A stretch of 10,705 nucleotides of DNA from Rhizobacter sp. (GTDB lineage Bacteria > Pseudomonadota > Gammaproteobacteria > Burkholderiales > Burkholderiaceae_C). The translations under genes were made by a program, and so were the position numbers. Shown in pieces: positions 6,906 to 10,705 of the stretch. The notes beneath the pieces are model-generated. The model had not been told where the DNA came from. It saw nothing but the letters and a program-made list of their open reading frames with translations, and did not search any database. Position 1 is the stretch's first letter, and each line of letters starts with the position of its first letter. The stretch is taken from NCBI GenBank assembly GCA_025359585.1, contig JANYFX010000626.1, positions 1-10,705 of the forward strand, read 5' to 3'.

Positions 6906-9545
6906 TCAGGCGGGCGGCGCGGCGCCGGCCAGCGCGTCCAGGTCGGCGAGAAAACGCTTGAAGTCGATCGGCTTGGTCCAGTAGTCGTCGAAGCCCGCAG
7001 CGCGGGCCCGCGCAATGTCGTCGCTCATGCCGTTGGCCGAAAGCGCGATCTTCACGCAGCGTGCCAGGCTCGGCGCGGCGCGCAGACGGCGCAAGACCTC
7101 GAAGCCGTCGATGTCGGGCAACTGCATGTCGATCAAGACCACGTCGGGGCACACGCCGAGCGCGCGCGCCACACCCGAGAGACCGTCGTTCGCACAGCTC
7201 AGGCTCACGTTGGCACGCATCGCCACGAGCTCCTGCACCAGAATCATGTTGACCGGGTTGTCTTCGATGTAGAGCACCGAGAGCGGGCGCAATGACACGC
7301 GGGCGGCGGGCTGGCAGGACGCTGCCGACTCGCCCGCCGCGCCACTGAGCGCGAGCGCTTGTGGTGCCTCCGCTTGTGGCAACCACACGCTGAACACGCT
7401 GCCACGCCCGGGCGCGCTTTCCACCGAGACGCGCCCGCCCATGAAGTCGGCGAGCTGGCGCACGATCGCCAGACCGATGCCTGTGCCTTCGATGCCGTCG
7501 CGGTCGGCACCGAGCCGGTTGAAGGACTCGAACAGGTGCTCGCACTGCGCCGGTGTGAGGCCGCGGCCTTCGTCGCGCACGCTGATCTCCCAGCCGGGCG
7601 TGTGCGTATCGGGCAGGGGGCGTGCCGAGAGCCAGACCTGGCCGCCCACACTGTTGTACTTGACGGCGTTGCTCGCCAGGTTGGCCAGAATCTGCCGCAG
7701 GCGGCGCGCATCGGCACGCACCCAGCCGGCTGCGGGCTCCACATGCATTTGCACCTTCGCAGACAGCGCCAGCGCCGAGACCCACTGCGCCACGTCTTTC
7801 AGCGCCGCGTCGATCGCCACCGCCTCGATCGCCATCGGCAACGTGCCGGCCTCGATGGCGGCCAGGTCGAGCACGTCGCCGATCAGCGCCAGCAAATGTT
7901 CGCCGGCCGAACGGATGCGCGCCACCCGCTCCAGCTGCACGCCGGGCAGTGCGCTGGCACCGTCGTGCTCGATGAGCTGCGCGAACCCGAGCACCGCGTT
8001 CAGCGGCGTGCGCAGCTCGTGGCTCATGCGCGCCAGGAATTCCGACTTGGCCTGGCTCGCGCGTTCGGCGGTTTGTTTGTCGCTCAGCGCCTGCTCGGCG
8101 AACTGGCGCTGCCGGATCGATTCGGTGATATCGAGCTGCACGCCGACATGCACTGCGCGGCCGTCGCGCAGCTCGCGGCGCGAGCGGCTCACGACCCAGC
8201 GCACCGAACCGTCGGGCCGCACGATGCGCAGCTCGATCTCGAACACGGCGCGCATCAGCTCGGGCCCGTCTCGCCGCAGCGCCTCGATCCAGCCGCGGTC
8301 GTCCGGGTGCACCAGCTCGCCCAGCCACGCAGAGAAGCTCGGTGCGCCCTGCTCGGCCGGCAGCGCGTAGATGGCGAACATCTGCGCGTTCCACTCGACC
8401 GCGCCGGTGGCCGGCTCGACGCTCCAGATGCCCACGCCCGCCGCCTCGGCCACCAGCTCGATGCGCCGCGCCAGCGCCTGCGCCCGCCCGCGCTCGGTGA
8501 TCTGCGCGGTCTGGTCGAACGACATGCCGAGCAAGGCGATGACACGGCCGCTTTCGTCGCGCTCGGCGACACGGCGCGTCAGCAGGTGGCGGTACCCGCC
8601 GTCGGCCCGGCGGTAGCGCGCTTCGACATCGACCACGGCATCGCTCTCGGCCGCCTGTTGCGAGGCCTTCCACAGACCCGCCACATCGTCGGGGTGCACC
8701 AGCGCCAGGTTCTCTTCGAGCGAGCTGTGATCGATGCGCGGGCGCTGGCCGCCCGGCCCGTAGCCGGCCTCGTTGAAACGAATGCGCTGGCTCGCCATGT
8801 CGATGCGCCAGACCGAGATCTTCGCCAGCTGCAAGGCCTTGCCGAGCTCGGCGCTGATCGCTTCCTGGGCCCGCACCCGACCCGCGCCTTCGGTGCCGTC
8901 GATGCACACGCCGTACATCAAGGCAGGCCGGCCATCGCTGTCGGCTCGCACTTCGAGCATCGACTGCAGGTCACGCACGCTGGCGTCGGGCAGCACGACC
9001 CGAAAGCGCACGGTGTAGCGGCCCGGCGCACGAATGAACTTCAGGTGCTCCGTTGTGAAACGCTCGCGGTCATCGGGGTGAACACGCCCCATCGCCTGTT
9101 CCATGTCGGGCGTGCCCGCGGTGGGCGCCAGGCCGAACAAGCGGAACATGTGGGCGTCCCAGTGGCCTTCGCCGGTGCGCACGTCGCGCTCGAACAGGCC
9201 GAGCCGGCCGAACTCCTGAACCATGTCGAGCTTGTCGGCGGCCGTGCTCATCGAGACGCCGGCGGCATCGGTGCGGGTGCGTTCGGGCAGCAACCAGAGC
9301 AGCCAGCCCGGCTCCAGCGGCATCGACTTCCAGCCCAGCGCGAGCGCAGCCACCCGACCTTCCAGCGCCGTGCCGGGCACCTGCTCGGCGAGCAGTTGAT
9401 CGGCCAGGCGGCGCAGCGCCGCATCGTCGAGCCCGCAACCGCGCGACCAGAGCAACGCGCTCGCGTTCAGGCGCCAGCCCGCGGCGCCAGCCTCTGGCCA
9501 CAGCTTCATCGCCGGGCCGGGTGCTGCAAGCCAGATTTGATCCAT
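6906..9545 (-). CDS. Soluble hybrid histidine kinase with three PAS domains and a receiver
   Basis: An 879-residue two-component hybrid sensor. Residues 1-~100 are an unassigned region containing GWLLWLLPE. Three PAS_3-like domains follow at about 105-220, 230-350 and 360-476, each with a VHPDD motif (His156, His284, His413) and the third ending in VGVQLDITE. A short coiled linker (~477-500) leads to HisKA with KSEFLARMSHELRTPLN (phosphoacceptor His509), an N-box LRQILANLASNAVKYN at 616-631, G-boxes DEGRGL and GTGIGLAIVRQL (~658-698), and FESFNR between them. The C-terminal receiver (~753-870) has acidic residues E761/D762, phosphoacceptor Asp806 in VLIDMQLP, Ser836 and Lys858 in TKPI. No transmembrane helix is seen, so it should sense a cytoplasmic signal, with PAS domains able to hold flavin, heme or small ligands. 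ATG at 9545 lacks a good ribosome site; it was chosen because longer frames overlap the upstream receptor gene. Met99 is an alternative start. No partner regulator is adjacent. Confidence 0.92.
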   Translation of the reverse strand: MDQIWLAAPGPAMKLWPEAGAAGWRLNASALLWSRGCGLDDAALRRLADQLLAEQVPGTALEGRVAALALGWKSMPLEPGWLLWLLPERTRTDAAGVSMSTAADKLDMVQEFGRLGLFERDVRTGEGHWDAHMFRLFGLAPTAGTPDMEQAMGRVHPDDRERFTTEHLKFIRAPGRYTVRFRVVLPDASVRDLQSMLEVRADSDGRPALMYGVCIDGTEGAGRVRAQEAISAELGKALQLAKISVWRIDMASQRIRFNEAGYGPGGQRPRIDHSSLEENLALVHPDDVAGLWKASQQAAESDAVVDVEARYRRADGGYRHLLTRRVAERDESGRVIALLGMSFDQTAQITERGRAQALARRIELVAEAAGVGIWSVEPATGAVEWNAQMFAIYALPAEQGAPSFSAWLGELVHPDDRGWIEALRRDGPELMRAVFEIELRIVRPDGSVRWVVSRSRRELRDGRAVHVGVQLDITESIRQRQFAEQALSDKQTAERASQAKSEFLARMSHELRTPLNAVLGFAQLIEHDGASALPGVQLERVARIRSAGEHLLALIGDVLDLAAIEAGTLPMAIEAVAIDAALKDVAQWVSALALSAKVQMHVEPAAGWVRADARRLRQILANLASNAVKYNSVGGQVWLSARPLPDTHTPGWEISVRDEGRGLTPAQCEHLFESFNRLGADRDGIEGTGIGLAIVRQLADFMGGRVSVESAPGRGSVFSVWLPQAEAPQALALSGAAGESAASCQPAARVSLRPLSVLYIEDNPVNMILVQELVAMRANVSLSCANDGLSGVARALGVCPDVVLIDMQLPDIDGFEVLRRLRAAPSLARCVKIALSANGMSDDIARARAAGFDDYWTKPIDFKRFLADLDALAGAAPPA

Positions 9546-9582
9546 GGTGGCCGGGGGGTCGCCCCGGGTGAACTCGCGCCAA

Positions 9583-9612
9583 GCGCGCGCCGCCGAGTGT
9601 ATCGGCGCGCGC
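9583..9612. other. GC-rich imperfect hairpin between receptor and kinase genes
   Basis: Arms at 9583-9596 and 9602-9612 pair as an approximately 11-bp G/C stem with one bulged C and the loop GTGTA. On the minus strand it begins 4 nt after the receptor stop at 9617 and ends about 38 nt before the kinase ATG. There is no U-tract, so an intrinsic terminator is doubtful. It could stabilise the receptor mRNA end or attenuate read-through into the kinase. Confidence 0.4.
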
Positions 9613-9616
9613 AGGC

Positions 9617-10705
9617 TCAGAAGCTCACGTGCACCCCGGTCTTCAGCGCCCGGCCCGGCAAGGGTGCGAGGCCGCGCACGGTGTCGATGGTCGAAGCGTT
9701 GTAGGCCAGCACGTTGCCCACGTTGCCGAGCTTCAGGAACCACAGCGCGTTGCTGCCGGCGAGTTCGAACTTGCGCGTCAGCGACAGGTTGACGATGCTG
9801 TACGACGCGGTCGCGGTGTCGTTCGCCGGCACACGGTTCTGGCGCGCCGCGTGGTCGAGGTCGATGCGCGCCGACCACGGGCCGACGCCGGCATCGAGCC
9901 CGAGCGCCAGCCGCATCGGCGCCACCCGCGGCAGCGGCTCGCCGGTGCTGCTGTCGGTCGCGCGGGTCAGGTCGAGCTTGCCCGAGAGGTCGAGCGTCCA
10001 CGCGCTGTCGATCAGGCGGCGCCGGCCGTCGATCTCGAAGCCGTGCAGGCGCGCCGGCACCGACTTGAAGGCGTACTCGGGGTAGGTCGACACCGCGCCG
10101 GCTTCGTCGGTCACGGCGACGTCGGTACCGGTCGCTTCGAGCGAGATGAAGCGCGAAAAACGCGCGCTGAACACGCCCATGCGCAAGTGGTCGGTGCCCG
10201 ACTTCCATTCCACGGCCAGGTCGACGTTGTTGCCACGCTCGGTCGCCAGCGTCTGGTCGCCGCGCTCGAAGGCGCCGGTGGCCGCGTGCAGGCCGTTGGC
10301 GTAGAGCTCGAACGACGTCGGCGCGCGTTCGCTCGCACTCAGCGTGCCCGACAGATTCCACGACGAGCTGAGTTTGTAGACGTTCGACAGCGAGGCGCTG
10401 CGCAGCGAAAAACTGCGCTGCGCCGCTGCGCCGAACTTCGGCGTGGCCGGGTCGATGTCACCTTCCGAGCTGAGCTTGGCGTGCTCGACGCGCAGGCCCG
10501 CGCTGAGCGTGCCGAGTGGCCACGCGGTCTCTTCGGTGATGAACACAGCCTGTCGGCGCGTGCGCGTGGTAGGCACGAAGGCTTCATCGCCGAGCGCCGA
10601 AAAGTCGAAGTCTTCGGCCTGCACACCGACCAGCCCGCGCAGCGGCCCTATCGGTGCATGTTCGAGCTCGACGCGGGCTTCGGTGCCGGCGGTCTTGAAG
10701 GTCGT
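9617..10705 (-). CDS. TonB-dependent outer-membrane receptor, ZnuD-like (C-terminal part; 5' end beyond right edge)
   Basis: The frame stays open from position 10705 to the stop at 9617, giving 362 residues of beta-barrel with alternating hydrophobic strands. Landmarks are a TFKTAGTEARVELEHAP strand at the right edge, GVQAEDFDFSALGDEAFVP, WNLSGTLSASERAPTSFELYANGLHAATGAFE (the conserved SxxERAPxxxELYxxGxHxAT stretch of the barrel), ERGNNVDLAVEW, and the terminal LAYNASTIDTVRGLAPLPGR ... GVHVSF ending in Phe, as required for BamA-dependent insertion. This pattern is closest to ZnuD-type zinc receptors, but substrate assignment needs the missing plug domain and histidine-rich loops. Signal peptide, TonB box and plug lie outside the window. 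The hybrid kinase gene follows on the same strand after 71 bp. A GTG at 10624 inside the frame is not the true start. Confidence 0.9.
   Translation of the reverse strand, partial: TTFKTAGTEARVELEHAPIGPLRGLVGVQAEDFDFSALGDEAFVPTTRTRRQAVFITEETAWPLGTLSAGLRVEHAKLSSEGDIDPATPKFGAAAQRSFSLRSASLSNVYKLSSSWNLSGTLSASERAPTSFELYANGLHAATGAFERGDQTLATERGNNVDLAVEWKSGTDHLRMGVFSARFSRFISLEATGTDVAVTDEAGAVSTYPEYAFKSVPARLHGFEIDGRRRLIDSAWTLDLSGKLDLTRATDSSTGEPLPRVAPMRLALGLDAGVGPWSARIDLDHAARQNRVPANDTATASYSIVNLSLTRKFELAGSNALWFLKLGNVGNVLAYNASTIDTVRGLAPLPGRALKTGVHVSF

Noticed and set aside
7359..9704. A 781-codon plus-strand open frame opposite the hybrid kinase
   Set aside because: Composition is biased and low in family character; every kinase motif is on the other strand. 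It is a GC-driven shadow frame.
9546..10361. N-terminal extension of the kinase frame to give 1151 residues
   Set aside because: The extra part overlaps the TonB receptor on the same strand in another frame and reads as an Arg/Ala-rich artefact; the receptor frame there has clear barrel motifs.

Overview
The window is GC-rich chromosomal DNA with strong G/C bias at third codon positions. Gene content and protein style (an Entner-Doudoroff edd-eda pair, PdxH, a ChaC-type cyclotransferase, a multi-PAS hybrid kinase, a ZnuD-like TonB receptor) suggest a betaproteobacterium, most likely Burkholderiales near Rhizobacter, Leptothrix or Methylibium. That placement is inferred from protein style alone. 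It looks like ordinary core or near-core chromosome: no transposase, integrase, CRISPR array, tRNA, rRNA or phage gene was seen.

Layout. Positions 1-2347 hold the minus-strand edd-eda operon. eda runs off the left edge, and the edd promoter region (2272-2347) carries a palindrome between its -35 and -10 elements. Positions 2348-4306 hold a minus-strand pair: a Tat-type lipoprotein of the Acg/nitroreductase family, then a TetR regulator 29 bp downstream. Two tandem near-identical palindromes cover the pair's promoter. A small membrane-anchored OmpA-domain protein (minus) and a ChaC-type gamma-glutamylcyclotransferase (plus) diverge from a 42-bp gap around 4802-4843. A MocA-like nucleotidyltransferase (minus) converges on chaC with 6 bp between the stop codons, and diverges from pdxH (plus). 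pdxH in turn converges, again with 6 bp between stops, on a long minus-strand gene for a soluble PAS-PAS-PAS-HisKA-HATPase-REC hybrid kinase. Upstream of the kinase on the same strand is the C-terminal part of a TonB-dependent receptor that continues past the right edge.

How the genes work together. Edd and Eda catalyse the two diagnostic steps of the Entner-Doudoroff pathway (6-phosphogluconate to KDPG, then to pyruvate plus glyceraldehyde 3-phosphate). The nitroreductase-TetR pair looks like a self-regulated oxidoreductase module. The remaining genes (glutathione turnover, molybdenum cofactor nucleotide transfer, PLP synthesis, sensing, outer-membrane uptake) are neighbours with no evident shared pathway. 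The most interesting non-coding signals are the two operator-like regions and two start codons (pdxH, chaC) that have a -10-like hexamer six bases upstream and no Shine-Dalgarno sequence, as expected of leaderless mRNAs. I did not find a convincing undescribed multi-gene system.
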